Below, one piece after another: positions 5,833 through 13,385 of a stretch of DNA of 18,718 nucleotides. Each line of letters opens with the position of its first letter. Positions within the stretch are counted from its first letter, which is position 1. Below the pieces are notes generated by a model. It saw only the letters and a program-made list of their open reading frames with translations, did not search any database and was not told the DNA's origin. The stretch is from an uncultured Desulfobulbus sp. (GTDB taxonomy: Bacteria > Desulfobacterota > Desulfobulbia > Desulfobulbales > Desulfobulbaceae): positions 1 through 18,718 of the forward strand of contig CAMNHX010000001.1 of assembly GCA_946539945.1 (NCBI GenBank), written 5' to 3'. A program made the position numbers and the translations under genes.

Positions 5833-6188
5833 GGACAGAGGAAAGAGTGTCTTTGGAGAATCTGGGACACGGCGCGGCCGCCGAACTGTTCCAGAAGGAA
5901 CTGGAGAACCTGATTTTCAACGTGGTTGACCCCAACACCAAGCCGGACGCGGCGCGTTCGATCACGTTGAAGCTAAAGGTGAAGCCAGGCAAGGAACGCA
6001 CCATGTGCAACGTCGAGATTTCCTGCGAAAGCAAGCTGGCCCCCGTCATGCCGTTCGAGAGCACGCTGTTCGTCGGCGTGGAGCACGGCGAGGCGGTGGC
6101 GAGCGAGTACAACCCCAACCAGCAGCGCATCCCCTTCCCGGAACCCATCCCGGAAGAGAAGCCGAAGATGCTTGCACTGAACAAGTAA
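5829..6188 (+). CDS. phage 'replication terminator protein'-type protein
   Basis: This 119-residue protein has the pattern SLENLGHGAAAELFQKELENL, then VVDPNTKPDAARSITLKLK, then ESKLAPVMPFESTLFVG. I recall this pattern from phage proteins often labelled 'replication terminator protein' that sit in recombination/replication clusters. The label is historical, and I know of no firm function. The start has AAGGAGG upstream and a 4-nt overlap with the nuclease gene. It directly precedes the DUF2303-like gene, the usual neighbour. Confidence 0.6.
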   Translation: MRTEERVSLENLGHGAAAELFQKELENLIFNVVDPNTKPDAARSITLKLKVKPGKERTMCNVEISCESKLAPVMPFESTLFVGVEHGEAVASEYNPNQQRIPFPEPIPEEKPKMLALNK

Positions 6189-6200
6189 GGAGGAAGACCA

Positions 6201-6914
6201 ATGCTGAAATCGTTCGTGGAAAAGATTTGCGAATTGTCGATATGCACCGCCGAGAAGGGCGGACGCCTGTTGACATCGAAACCGTTGCACGCCGTCCGGG
6301 AGAGCGAGCCCGCGCCCCTGAAGGCCCGCACCCTGGCCGCCGTGCTGGAGTACGCGGAGCGCTTCGCCAAGGAGGACATGGAAAACGGCGAGGACGTGTT
6401 CGTGCATGTCGAGGACTACAAGACCGTGCATGTGCGCGGCGTGCTGTACGGCGTCGAAAAGCAGCGCGACTGCTTCCTGACCGCCGAAGCCTACGAGGTC
6501 GCCCACAAATTCGGGGCCAACCTGACCCTGGAGGATTTTATCGTCTATCTCCAGAGCGCCTTCGTGCAGGACGAGAACACGGCGAAGATTCTGCGCGTGG
6601 TTGGGAACATCGTGGAGGACAACGCGACCGAGTACGCCGACGACGGCGTGACCCAGCGCGTGACGGCGCGAAGCGGCATCGCCCGCCGGGAGATCGTGGA
6701 CTTGCCGAACCCCGTGACGCTTCGCCCCTACCGGACATTCACCGACGCCGAGCAGCCGGATGGCCTGTTCGTGCTGCGCATCCGCCAGTCCGAAGGCGGC
6801 AAGCCCACGTGCATGTTGGTGGAGGCGGACGGCGGAGCCTGGAAGAGCAAGGCCATCGAAAACATCAAGCGCTGGTTTGACGACAACTCCCTGTCTGTCG
6901 GCATCCTTGGCTGA
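6201..6914 (+). CDS. DUF2303-like phage protein
   Basis: This 237-residue protein resembles the DUF2303 (YfdQ-like) family in its C-terminal block VTLRPYRTFTDAEQP, followed by VLRIRQ and then EADGGAWKSKAIENIK. The middle is a helical region (LTLEDFIVYLQSAFVQDENTAKIL). Family members occur beside RecT/exonuclease pairs in prophages; their biochemical function is not known to me. The ribosome site TAAGGAGGAAG is strong. A 99-nt spacer with no clear feature follows before the exonuclease gene. Confidence 0.65.
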   Translation: MLKSFVEKICELSICTAEKGGRLLTSKPLHAVRESEPAPLKARTLAAVLEYAERFAKEDMENGEDVFVHVEDYKTVHVRGVLYGVEKQRDCFLTAEAYEVAHKFGANLTLEDFIVYLQSAFVQDENTAKILRVVGNIVEDNATEYADDGVTQRVTARSGIARREIVDLPNPVTLRPYRTFTDAEQPDGLFVLRIRQSEGGKPTCMLVEADGGAWKSKAIENIKRWFDDNSLSVGILG

Positions 6915-7013
6915 ACCTGAAACCGAAGCGCCCCCGCCCGGCGGCATCCGGAGCGAGGGCAAACAGCAAATGTCCTAACGAGCAAAGGGACGCAAAATTA
7001 TAGGTGAAACATC

Positions 7014-7799
7014 ATGTTGACGCAAGAGCAAATCAACGAGCTTCAGACGCACCCCATCAGCTGGAGCCGCCTGAAGCACTACGACAGGAGCCCGGCCCAC
7101 TTCATCGAAAACTGGCTGAACCCGCCGGAGCCGACGCCGGCCATGACGCTCGGTTCCGCCCTCCATTGCCTGGTGCTGGAGCCGGACAAATTCGAGGCCC
7201 GCTACATCGTGGCCCCGGAGGGCATAGACCGGCGCACCAAGTCCGGCAAGGAGATGTGGACCATGTTCGAGGCCGGGGCCAAGGGCAAGACCATCCTGAC
7301 CGCCGAGCAGTTCAGGCAGGCGAACGGCATGTCCGGTGCGATCCTGGACTGCAACGCGGCCCGGAAACTGCTGGAGCAGTGCCCGCGTCGTGAGGACACG
7401 ATCACCTGGACGGACGCCATGACCAGCCTTCCGTGCAAGGGCGTCGTGGATGCGTGGGGTGAAGGCGGATTCGCGCTGGACATCAAAACCACGCCCGACG
7501 CGAGCGAGCGCGCGTTTCCCCGCACCGTCGCCAACTACATGTACCACGGGCAGGCGGCATTTTACATGGAGGGTCTGCGCTTGAACGGGCTCGAGATGCG
7601 AAACTTCTTCTTCGTGGCGGTGGAGACGAACCCGCCCCATGGGGTGCAGGTGTTCATGTGTTCCGCCGACACCATGATTGCCGGGCGCGGCCTGTACATG
7701 CGGCTGTTGGAGCAGCACGCCGAGTGTTGCGCGGCCGGGCTGTGGACGGGCTATCCTGATTCGGTGACGGCGCTGGAACTTCCGGCGTGGGCCGCGTGA
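7014..7799 (+). CDS. RecE/YqaJ-like PD-(D/E)XK exonuclease
   Basis: This 261-residue protein matches the PDDEXK-like domain found at the C-terminus of exonuclease VIII (RecE) and in stand-alone phage exonucleases. It has ISWSRLKHYDRSPAHF near the start, GSALHCLVLEP with His51, KGVVDAW with Asp146, ALDIKTT with Asp156 and Lys158, and a YHGQAAFY helix with Gln180. Such enzymes resect double-stranded ends to expose the 3' strand for an annealing partner. The RecT-like gene downstream is the obvious partner, though an AT-rich gene separates the two. The start has only a weak ribosome site (TAGGTG), but the domain begins here. Confidence 0.82.
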   Translation: MLTQEQINELQTHPISWSRLKHYDRSPAHFIENWLNPPEPTPAMTLGSALHCLVLEPDKFEARYIVAPEGIDRRTKSGKEMWTMFEAGAKGKTILTAEQFRQANGMSGAILDCNAARKLLEQCPRREDTITWTDAMTSLPCKGVVDAWGEGGFALDIKTTPDASERAFPRTVANYMYHGQAAFYMEGLRLNGLEMRNFFFVAVETNPPHGVQVFMCSADTMIAGRGLYMRLLEQHAECCAAGLWTGYPDSVTALELPAWAA

Positions 7800-7812
7800 G
7801 GGGGGGTGGGCC

Positions 7813-8649
7813 ATGAAGATACCGTACACATGGTTTTCGTGCGGCGGTAAGAACTACGGCAAACAAGGGATATTGTGTTCCACCGCAAGCGCGATGATGG
7901 GGTTGAGTCATCCTGAAATTTTAGGTGAAATCGATGCAGGCCGACTTGAGAAAATGCCCGAGAAGAAAAAGAAGTATCGCGACGGTGAGAGAAGTACAGC
8001 TATGCAGATAAATAGGGAATCGCTCAAAAAATGGTTGATGCTTTACGATGTAAAGCGAATCCCTTTGCAGGAAATTTCAGACTATACGATTCTAAGCATC
8101 AACGATTTGGTGCGGTTGAGCGGATTATCCCACAGCAAGATTGAATCGTTTTTACAGCAAGGCATTGTCCCCAAAAGCGATAAAGCAATTAAGGGTGGGA
8201 AACACGTTTGGTATGCTGGTGTAATCAAGAAATCTCGTTTCGCCTCTTTTTGCTACAATGGAGAGCAAAACGACGAATCAAACAAGCGGCAAGACAATCT
8301 GCCCCTTGTCGCGCAGACATCAGAAGAGCCTGAGCCGCTGAATTCGTCAACCGATGAAGAAAGAAAATACTTGGACTTACAAACTATGCCGGTAGAGAGC
8401 CTCTACCAAATGGTGCAAAAGAATTACGGTTTTTTCACCATTACAGGCATAGACCCCGTTGAAGGGGGATTTATGCTGGACGTGGTTGGCGATCAGCTTG
8501 ACGGTCAGATTCGCAAGGTCGTCGCAGAGAGGCAAAAAGAGATTGTCCCTTACCTTCTGAGGAAGGCAAACGTATTGGTGCGGTCAGAATTTATCAAGAC
8601 GGTTTTGCTTTCCAATCCTTCAATAATTTACCGGACGATTTTTGGATAA
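7813..8649 (+). CDS. AT-rich gene for a tandem-HTH protein between exonuclease and annealing genes
   Basis: This 278-residue protein is of unknown function. Two regions look like excisionase/MerR-type winged helices: residues about 20-77 (CSTASAMMGLSHPEILGEID, AGRL turn, then NRESLKKWL) and about 92-135 (LSINDLVRLSGLSHSKIESF, then an HVWY strand). A polar linker (about 150-180) precedes a C-terminal domain that I cannot place. By eye its DNA is clearly more AT-rich than both neighbours and uses A/T-ending codons, and it splits an exonuclease/annealing pair that is often adjacent, so it looks recently acquired. The ribosome site is a G-rich GGGGGGGTGGG run. A transcription regulator or defence/counter-defence cargo are both possible. 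Confidence 0.65.
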   Translation: MKIPYTWFSCGGKNYGKQGILCSTASAMMGLSHPEILGEIDAGRLEKMPEKKKKYRDGERSTAMQINRESLKKWLMLYDVKRIPLQEISDYTILSINDLVRLSGLSHSKIESFLQQGIVPKSDKAIKGGKHVWYAGVIKKSRFASFCYNGEQNDESNKRQDNLPLVAQTSEEPEPLNSSTDEERKYLDLQTMPVESLYQMVQKNYGFFTITGIDPVEGGFMLDVVGDQLDGQIRKVVAERQKEIVPYLLRKANVLVRSEFIKTVLLSNPSIIYRTIFG

Positions 8650-8666
8650 CGACAGGAGGAACCATC

Positions 8667-9707
8667 ATGGAACAGAATCTTCCCACCACATATCAGGCCC
8701 CGGCACCGGCCCCGTCGGTGAACTACTTTGCCGACATCCAAATATTCGAGGACGGGCAGCGCATGTGCAAGCTGTTGGCCGCCTCTGACCTGGTGCCGCA
8801 GCAGTTCCGCAATAACGTCCCCAACGTGATGATTGCGTTGGAAATGGCCGTGCGCACCAACTCCTCGCCCTTCCAAGTGATGCAGAATATCTACATCGTC
8901 CATGGAAGGCCGGCCTGGAGCGCCACGTTCATCATCGCCGCGCTGAACAGTTGCGGACGCTTCTCGCCGCTCCGCTTCGACATGCAGGGCGAGGGCGACA
9001 GTCGGATATGCACGGCGTGGGTCATCGAGAAAGGCACTGGCGAGAAATTGGAAGGCCCGCCCGTGTCTATTGAAATGGCGAAGCGCGAAGGCTGGTACGG
9101 CAAGAACGGTTCGAAGTGGCAGACAATGCCGGAACTGATGCTCCGGTATCGCGCCGCCACGTTCTTTGGCCGCTTGTACGCGCCGGACATCCTCATGGGG
9201 ATGCGCACCAGTGACGAGATGTACGACATCGAGGCCAACGAGGAGATGCGCCGACGCCCGGCGCGGCGGCAAGACCGGCAGCCGACGCCCGCCCCGGAGC
9301 CGATGGAGCAGGCAGGCGGCCCTGCGAGCGTTGATGAGATCAACGCCATGTTGCGGGCGGAATCCGCACCCGCCCAGCCTGCGGCGGCCGAGCCCGTGGC
9401 CGAGGCGACGGCGGAGCCTGTCGCCGAGCAACCGCAGGCTGAAGCCCAAGAACCGGCGAAGGAAGCTCCGGCGGAAGACGGCGGCAACCCGCCCGAACAG
9501 GAAAGGATTACGGCCGCGCGAGAGGCGGCAATGACATACATGGCCGAGATCGACGCGATCAACGACGCGCAGGTGCTCAAAGGATGGGCGATGAAGCGCG
9601 GATACAAAACGCTGGCTACTAATCTGGGCGGCATGGAGTCCGCTGAATACAAAAGCGTAATGCAGCATATCAACAAACGCCTGCAAGAACTGGAGGGCAA
9701 AAAATGA
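8667..9707 (+). CDS. RecT-like single-strand annealing protein
   Basis: The N-terminal ~190 residues carry the pattern of the RecT-family recombinases: ASDLVPQQFRNNVPNVMIALEMA, VMQNIYIVHGRPAWSATFIIA, TGEKLEGPPVSIEMAKREGW, and WQTMPELMLRYRAATFFGR. These proteins coat single strands made by the partner exonuclease and anneal them to homologous DNA. From about residue 195 to 285 is a low-complexity Ala/Pro/Glu linker with near-repeats of AEPVAE. A charged helical C-terminal domain (about 286-346) is extra compared with plain RecT and may recruit partners. AGGAGG sits 9 nt before the start. It overlaps the HU-like gene by 4 nt. Confidence 0.8.
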   Translation: MEQNLPTTYQAPAPAPSVNYFADIQIFEDGQRMCKLLAASDLVPQQFRNNVPNVMIALEMAVRTNSSPFQVMQNIYIVHGRPAWSATFIIAALNSCGRFSPLRFDMQGEGDSRICTAWVIEKGTGEKLEGPPVSIEMAKREGWYGKNGSKWQTMPELMLRYRAATFFGRLYAPDILMGMRTSDEMYDIEANEEMRRRPARRQDRQPTPAPEPMEQAGGPASVDEINAMLRAESAPAQPAAAEPVAEATAEPVAEQPQAEAQEPAKEAPAEDGGNPPEQERITAAREAAMTYMAEIDAINDAQVLKGWAMKRGYKTLATNLGGMESAEYKSVMQHINKRLQELEGKK

Positions 9708-9985
9708 ACACTGCCGAGTTGATGAAAAAATGGGACGCCGGACGCAACTCGATGACGCTGACGAGCCGGAAGACAGAGTTTGAGTTTTTGGGGAAGGTGG
9801 TGATCCCACAACTTCTTGTTGCCGGAGAAACTGTCACTATCCCCGGAGTGGGGAGGCTGAAGGTCAAGACCCGGAAAGGCCGTGTCGCGAGGAATCCGCG
9901 CACGGGAGAGCAGATCACCGTTCCCGCGAAACAGGTAGCGGTGCTGGTGATGGACAAGGAGCTTGAAAAGGTCCTGAACAAATAG
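9704..9985 (+). CDS. HU/IHF-like DNA-bending protein
   Basis: This 93-residue protein has a C-terminal half that matches the HU beta-arm: IPGVGRLKVKTRKGRVARN, RNPRTGE (63-69), then ITVPAKQVAVLVMDKELEKVLN. The N-terminal helices are present but divergent from the usual HU dimerisation region. It would bind and bend DNA, and its position between the recombination genes and the replisome organizer suggests help in assembling the phage origin or recombination complexes. Start coupled to the RecT-like gene by an ATGA overlap. Confidence 0.7.
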   Translation: MNTAELMKKWDAGRNSMTLTSRKTEFEFLGKVVIPQLLVAGETVTIPGVGRLKVKTRKGRVARNPRTGEQITVPAKQVAVLVMDKELEKVLNK

Positions 9986-9990
9986 CGGCT

Positions 9991-10172
9991 TGGGGCGGTT
10001 TGCGCAGCGAGGGCCGGGCGTCACTAAGGCGTGGCGCGGGGATTGGGCGGATAGCGCCCCCGGCCGTTCGAGAGGGAAAAACGCTGGGTTCCCGAATGGG
10101 AGTAAAGAATCCCCATGCGCCCGGGACGGCCGCGCATCGCGCACCGGAGCGACCTGGCCGCAAGCCGCCCCA
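9991..10172 (+). ncRNA. 182-nt element closed by a 14-bp inverted repeat; candidate structured RNA
   Basis: The 221-nt gap between the HU-like gene and the replisome organizer holds no convincing gene. It holds a 14-bp closing stem, 9991-10004 with 10159-10172, broken only by one G-U pair. Inside are a 7-bp stem 10012-10018/10059-10065 containing a 5-bp stem 10033-10037/10054-10058, and a 5-bp stem 10090-10094/10122-10126 enclosing 10096-10100/10112-10116. A further GCGC-ATC-GCGC hairpin lies at 10132-10142. The branched layout suggests a folded RNA, cis or trans acting. Because the repeat starts TG and ends CA, a small non-autonomous inverted-repeat element is an alternative, though no target duplication is visible. 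Folded by eye. Confidence 0.5.
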
Positions 10173-10206
10173 TTTTGGGAAACAAGACAACGACGAGAGG
10201 CATGAT

Positions 10207-11163
10207 ATGGCGCGACCGCGCAAAGAGGGCTTCGAGTATTTCTCCCACGACACCCGTTCCATGTCCGACGAGAAGTTGGATGTTCTGGTCATGCAGTTCG
10301 GGGCCAAGGGCTACGCCTTCTATTTTCTGCACTTGGAGTACATCTATCAGAGGGATGATTTGGCGGTGGATGTTTCCAGTCAGACGTTCCGCAAGCTGAT
10401 ATGCGGCAAGCTCCAGATCACGCCGGAGGAGTACGACGAGATTCTCATGGCATCCCTTGATTGCGGACTGTTCGACGCCGCCCGTTTCAACGAGACCGGC
10501 GAATTGTTCAGCAACGGTGTCTTCAAGCGAGTGGAAGCCGTGCTGAAGGAGCGTGAAGGCAACCGGAACAGGCAGCAACGGTTCCAAGAAAAACAGAAAA
10601 ACAACGAAGATATAACGCTGTCGCCGGATGATGCGCCTGATTATAACGGGGTTATAACGGAACATAACGCGGCGTCACAAAAAGTAACGCTAGAAAAGGA
10701 AAAGGAAAAGGAAAGTATAAAAGACTCCCCCCCCTCCCCCCCACGGGGGGGCGGCGAGCGCGACGAGGCTGACGCCGAAGGGGAGGAGCGGACGCCTCCG
10801 GAACCACCAAGGCGCAACGGAACGCCGAACTGCCCGCACGAGCAGATCATCGCGCTTTACCACGAAGTGTTGCCGCAATGCCCCAAGGTCACATCCTGGA
10901 ACGGACATGGCCGAAAGCAACTCGCCCTGCGCTGGCGGGAGGACAAGGCGCGGCAGAGCATCGACTGGTGGCGGGACATCTTCGGGAAGGTGGCGCAAAG
11001 CGACTTTCTCATGGGACGCAAGCCGAACACGACCTTCCTCTTCAGCCTGGGCTGGTTCGTCGGCCCGCGAAACTTCGAGAAGGTGCTGAACGGCCACTAC
11101 GTGAACCACGCCGGCCCTGAACGGGGCGGCAACGTCAAAACCATCGGAGGACTCGAATTTTGA
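10207..11163 (+). CDS. phage replisome organizer (DUF4373/Lin1244-like)
   Basis: This 318-residue protein has an N-terminal domain (about 1-115) that matches the DUF4373 type (GFEYFSHDTRSMSDEKLD, GAKGYAFYFLHLEYIY). These are winged-helix origin-binding domains of phage replication initiators. A polar linker of about residues 120-200 follows, including EKEKEKE and proline/glycine runs, and then a C-terminal domain (about 205-318) likely to contact the helicase. The gene directly precedes the DnaB-like helicase and overlaps it by 4 nt. The start at 10207 follows GAGAGG by about 6 nt; upstream in-frame extension to 10000 runs through the structured element and is rejected. The linker DNA carries phased ATAACG repeats, so the origin probably lies within this gene. 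Confidence 0.8.
   Translation: MARPRKEGFEYFSHDTRSMSDEKLDVLVMQFGAKGYAFYFLHLEYIYQRDDLAVDVSSQTFRKLICGKLQITPEEYDEILMASLDCGLFDAARFNETGELFSNGVFKRVEAVLKEREGNRNRQQRFQEKQKNNEDITLSPDDAPDYNGVITEHNAASQKVTLEKEKEKESIKDSPPSPPRGGGERDEADAEGEERTPPEPPRRNGTPNCPHEQIIALYHEVLPQCPKVTSWNGHGRKQLALRWREDKARQSIDWWRDIFGKVAQSDFLMGRKPNTTFLFSLGWFVGPRNFEKVLNGHYVNHAGPERGGNVKTIGGLEF
10611..10689. other. candidate replication origin: five ATAACG iterons within the initiator gene
   Basis: ATAACG occurs at 10612, 10643, 10654 and 10664, with GTAACG at 10684, all in the same orientation. The spacings are 31, 11, 10 and 20 nt, near whole helical turns, so the sites face one side of the DNA. The copies lie in two different reading frames, so protein constraint does not explain them. 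A purine-rich GAAAAG tandem repeat (10692-10714) follows directly. Iterons plus an AT-rich strand-asymmetric tract within the linker of the initiator gene is the arrangement of lambda O and its origin. Confidence 0.55.
10691..10751. repeat. GAAAAG tandem repeat and C8-T-C7-AC-G7 homopolymer block
   Basis: A 6-bp unit GAAAAG is repeated about 3.5 times, and then C8 (10727-10734), T, C7, AC and G7 (10745-10751) follow. They encode the EKEKEKE and SPPSPPRGGG parts of the initiator's linker. The A/G tract could serve as an unwinding element; the C7-AC-G7 part is a perfect inverted repeat. Homopolymers this long are slippage-prone. Confidence 0.6.
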
Positions 11164-12440
11164 AAACTCAAGACGCTGACATGCTCGAATCCGGGCTGAT
11201 TCGGGCGGCCGTCAAGAGGCCGGAGTCCTGGCCGGAACTGTCGGGCATCGTCAAGCCCCGGCACTTCCAGCAGGCGGAGGCCATGCGGGCGTGGGTGGCG
11301 ATTGGCGAGAACTGGCGGGCGGACATAGCCGCCGACGAACTGTTCGCCTCCGCCTACATCGCCCTGGGCGACGAGCGGGCCAAGGCCTGGTTCTTCGACG
11401 CGGCGCAGGAAGACCCGTTCACCATGTCGCCCGCCGCTGCGGAGGACGCGGCACGGCGCGTGGCCGAAGCGGCATTCGTCCGGAGACTGGGCGCGGACCT
11501 TAGGGCTCTGGCCGAGAAGACCCGCGATGACGCCCACTGTGACCGGGCCGGACTGTTGCGAGACCTTTCCGACCTGTACCGCCTCGCCTCGACGGACGGC
11601 GAACAGCGGCGGGACAACACCATCGCGGCGGCTGTGGGGCGCTTCACCGAAACCCAGCGGCAAAACCGCGAGCGCGGCTCCGTGGGTATGCGCACCGGCT
11701 TCACGCTCCTGCAAGATGACGGCATCGAGTACCAGCCGGGCCATCTGTGGGTGGTGGGCGGCAAAACCAGCGTTGGCAAAAGCGCGTGGATGATCGAGGC
11801 CCTGTGCCGCTTCTTCCGCCTCAACCAGGACCGGCGCGCGGTCATTTTCTCGACGGAGATGACCGAGACCCAGAACGTGGCCCGGCTACTCGCCAACAGC
11901 ACCGGCTACGCCGCCAACGTCATCGCCTCCGGCAACATGTTACCCCAGCACGCGGAACATGTGGAGGCGGAGAAGGCGGTACTGGCCGCGCGAAAGCTGC
12001 ACATCGAAACCATGCCCCGCGCCCTCGCGGATATCGCCGCCGTCTGCCGCAGGCTGAACATGTCCGAAGGCGGACTGGACATGGTGTGGATCGACTTCAT
12101 CCAGAACGTGACCACGCCCTCCAAGGACGACTACAGCCGCATGAGCGACATAGCCCGGAGCCTGCAAGCGCTGGCCCTGGAACTGGAATGCTGCATCGTC
12201 TGCCTGTCGCAGTTGTCCAACCAGGCGGCGCGGGAAGAGCACGACAATCTGGAGTTCAAGGGCGCGGGCGAAATAGCGGCGGCCTGCGACGTGGGCGTGT
12301 TTTTGAAACGCGCCAAACAGGACAGGACGCAACTCCTGTTCGAGGTCAAAAAGAATCGTCACGGCAGATGCGGCATGTACCGGCTGCAATTCGCCGACGG
12401 CTACACCAGAATTGAGGAAATCACCAGGGTGGAGGACTGA
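11160..12440 (+). CDS. DnaB-like replicative helicase
   Basis: This 426-residue hexameric-helicase-type ATPase has a short N-terminal helical domain (about 1-110) and a RecA-like core from about 180. The Walker A reads GGKTSVGKS (200-208, Lys207) and the Walker B is MVWIDFIQ (Asp312). The LSQLSN sensor segment (Gln351) and a C-terminal FEVKKNRHG block typical of DnaB (about 395) are present. It unwinds the phage origin after loading by the replisome organizer encoded just upstream. The start is taken as TTG at 11160, inside a TTGA overlap with the upstream stop, with GGAGG 9 nt before it; ATG at 11181 is the alternative. Confidence 0.88.
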   Translation: MKTQDADMLESGLIRAAVKRPESWPELSGIVKPRHFQQAEAMRAWVAIGENWRADIAADELFASAYIALGDERAKAWFFDAAQEDPFTMSPAAAEDAARRVAEAAFVRRLGADLRALAEKTRDDAHCDRAGLLRDLSDLYRLASTDGEQRRDNTIAAAVGRFTETQRQNRERGSVGMRTGFTLLQDDGIEYQPGHLWVVGGKTSVGKSAWMIEALCRFFRLNQDRRAVIFSTEMTETQNVARLLANSTGYAANVIASGNMLPQHAEHVEAEKAVLAARKLHIETMPRALADIAAVCRRLNMSEGGLDMVWIDFIQNVTTPSKDDYSRMSDIARSLQALALELECCIVCLSQLSNQAAREEHDNLEFKGAGEIAAACDVGVFLKRAKQDRTQLLFEVKKNRHGRCGMYRLQFADGYTRIEEITRVED

Positions 12441-12442
12441 AC

Positions 12443-12640
12443 ATGGCTGAACTGAACCCGTGCCCAATCTGCAAAGCGCCCGTATCCATTCGGCGATGGG
12501 GGTACTTCCGGCAGTGGGCCGTAGTCTGCGAGCATTGCAGGCTGGTACTGCTGGAACCAACGCGACGGTGCAGCGGCTTACCGGCATTGTTCGATGTGCT
12601 GGCGAAGAAATGGAACGCAATCAATCAGGGAGAAAATTGA
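12443..12640 (+). CDS. Lar-like zinc-ribbon protein
   Basis: This 65-residue protein has NPCPICK (C7, C10) and VVCEHC (C29, C32), a classic four-Cys zinc ribbon, and ends with an AxxKWNAI helix. This is the pattern of the Lar (restriction alleviation) family. Lar of the Rac prophage relieves type I restriction by favouring methylation; here such a role is only suggested. The ribosome site GGAGG is 6 nt upstream. The gene sits between helicase and SSB. Confidence 0.6.
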   Translation: MAELNPCPICKAPVSIRRWGYFRQWAVVCEHCRLVLLEPTRRCSGLPALFDVLAKKWNAINQGEN

Positions 12641-12641
12641 A

Positions 12642-13163
12642 ATGATCAACAAAGTCATCATCATCGGCAACCTTGGCGGCGATCCCGAACTGCGCATAAC
12701 CACCACCGGGAACTCCGTGTGCAACTTCCGGGTTGCCACAACCGAGCGTTGGCGCGGGCAGGACGGCCAGATGCAGGAGCAGACGGAATGGCATCGCGTA
12801 ACAACGTGGGGAAGGCTGGCTGAAATCTGCGGGCAGTACCTGTCCAAGGGCAGCCGCGTGTACGTGGAGGGGAAATTGCAGACGCGCACCTACGAGCAGG
12901 ACGGCGTCACGCGCTACTTCACCGAGATTGTGGCGCGCGAGATGAAGATGCTGGGCGGCGGCAGACAGGAATACGCCGGGAACGGCCCTGACGCGCCGCA
13001 GAATCGAAATTTGGGGGGCAACGCGAGTAACGACACTCGTGGAGCGCAAACGGCCAACAGCGGGCCGTACAGGCCGCCACAGCAGCAGTCGTTCGTGCCG
13101 CCGCAGGAAGGCCCGCCGCGACACAATCCGCCGGGCTACCACGAGGAAGACGTGCCGTTCTGA
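12642..13163 (+). CDS. ssb: single-stranded DNA-binding protein
   Basis: This 173-residue SSB has an OB-fold over about residues 1-110. It opens with MINKVIIIGNLGGDPELR and contains TEWHRVTTWGRLAEICGQYL and GSRVYVEGKLQTRTYEQDG, followed by a Gly/Asn/Gln/Pro-rich disordered tail. The C-terminal tip EEDVPF corresponds to DDDIPF of E. coli SSB, the docking peptide for host and phage replication proteins. It protects single strands during phage replication and recombination. The start is ATG at 12642, just after the Lar-like stop; a longer in-frame reading from 12594 lies inside that gene and is rejected. Confidence 0.95.
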   Translation: MINKVIIIGNLGGDPELRITTTGNSVCNFRVATTERWRGQDGQMQEQTEWHRVTTWGRLAEICGQYLSKGSRVYVEGKLQTRTYEQDGVTRYFTEIVAREMKMLGGGRQEYAGNGPDAPQNRNLGGNASNDTRGAQTANSGPYRPPQQQSFVPPQEGPPRHNPPGYHEEDVPF

Positions 13164-13169
13164 CAGAAC

Positions 13170-13385
13170 ATGGCCGCCCCGTTCTGCGGGAGCGTGGCGC
13201 AAACGATTCACGAGATTGGATGCGGCGCGTCCGCAGAGGAATTTTACTACAAATACGGCGTATTCTGCGAATGCGGCGCTACGCTGGAAGGCAAGGCCGT
13301 TGTCAGGACGGGCGCGACGGTTGACAGGGAATCCTGGATCACCAACTCGGCGATGCGGAAATGGAATGGGAGGAAAGAACAATGA
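13170..13385 (+). CDS. second Lar-like protein with an altered zinc ribbon
   Basis: This 71-residue protein begins PFCGSVAQTIHEIG and ends CECGA then AMRKWNGR, again the Lar-like pattern. The first Cys of the usual CPFCG knuckle is Ala (AAPFCG), and the second knuckle is CxC (C33, C35), so zinc binding may be lost or changed. There is no clear ribosome site; it begins 6 nt after the ssb stop and probably relies on coupling. Its stop overlaps the next start by 4 nt. Confidence 0.5.
   Translation: MAAPFCGSVAQTIHEIGCGASAEEFYYKYGVFCECGATLEGKAVVRTGATVDRESWITNSAMRKWNGRKEQ

Noticed and set aside
10000..10206. In-frame 69-residue N-terminal extension of the replisome organizer, and a 71-codon frame at 9990-10205
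   Set aside because: Both are translations of the inverted-repeat element; the recognised domain begins at 10207 with its own ribosome site.
13157..13169. Palindrome GTTCT-GAC-AGAAC across the ssb stop codon, considered as an SOS box
   Set aside because: A single short palindrome inside a coupled operon with no promoter nearby; it does not match a LexA box I can vouch for in this group.
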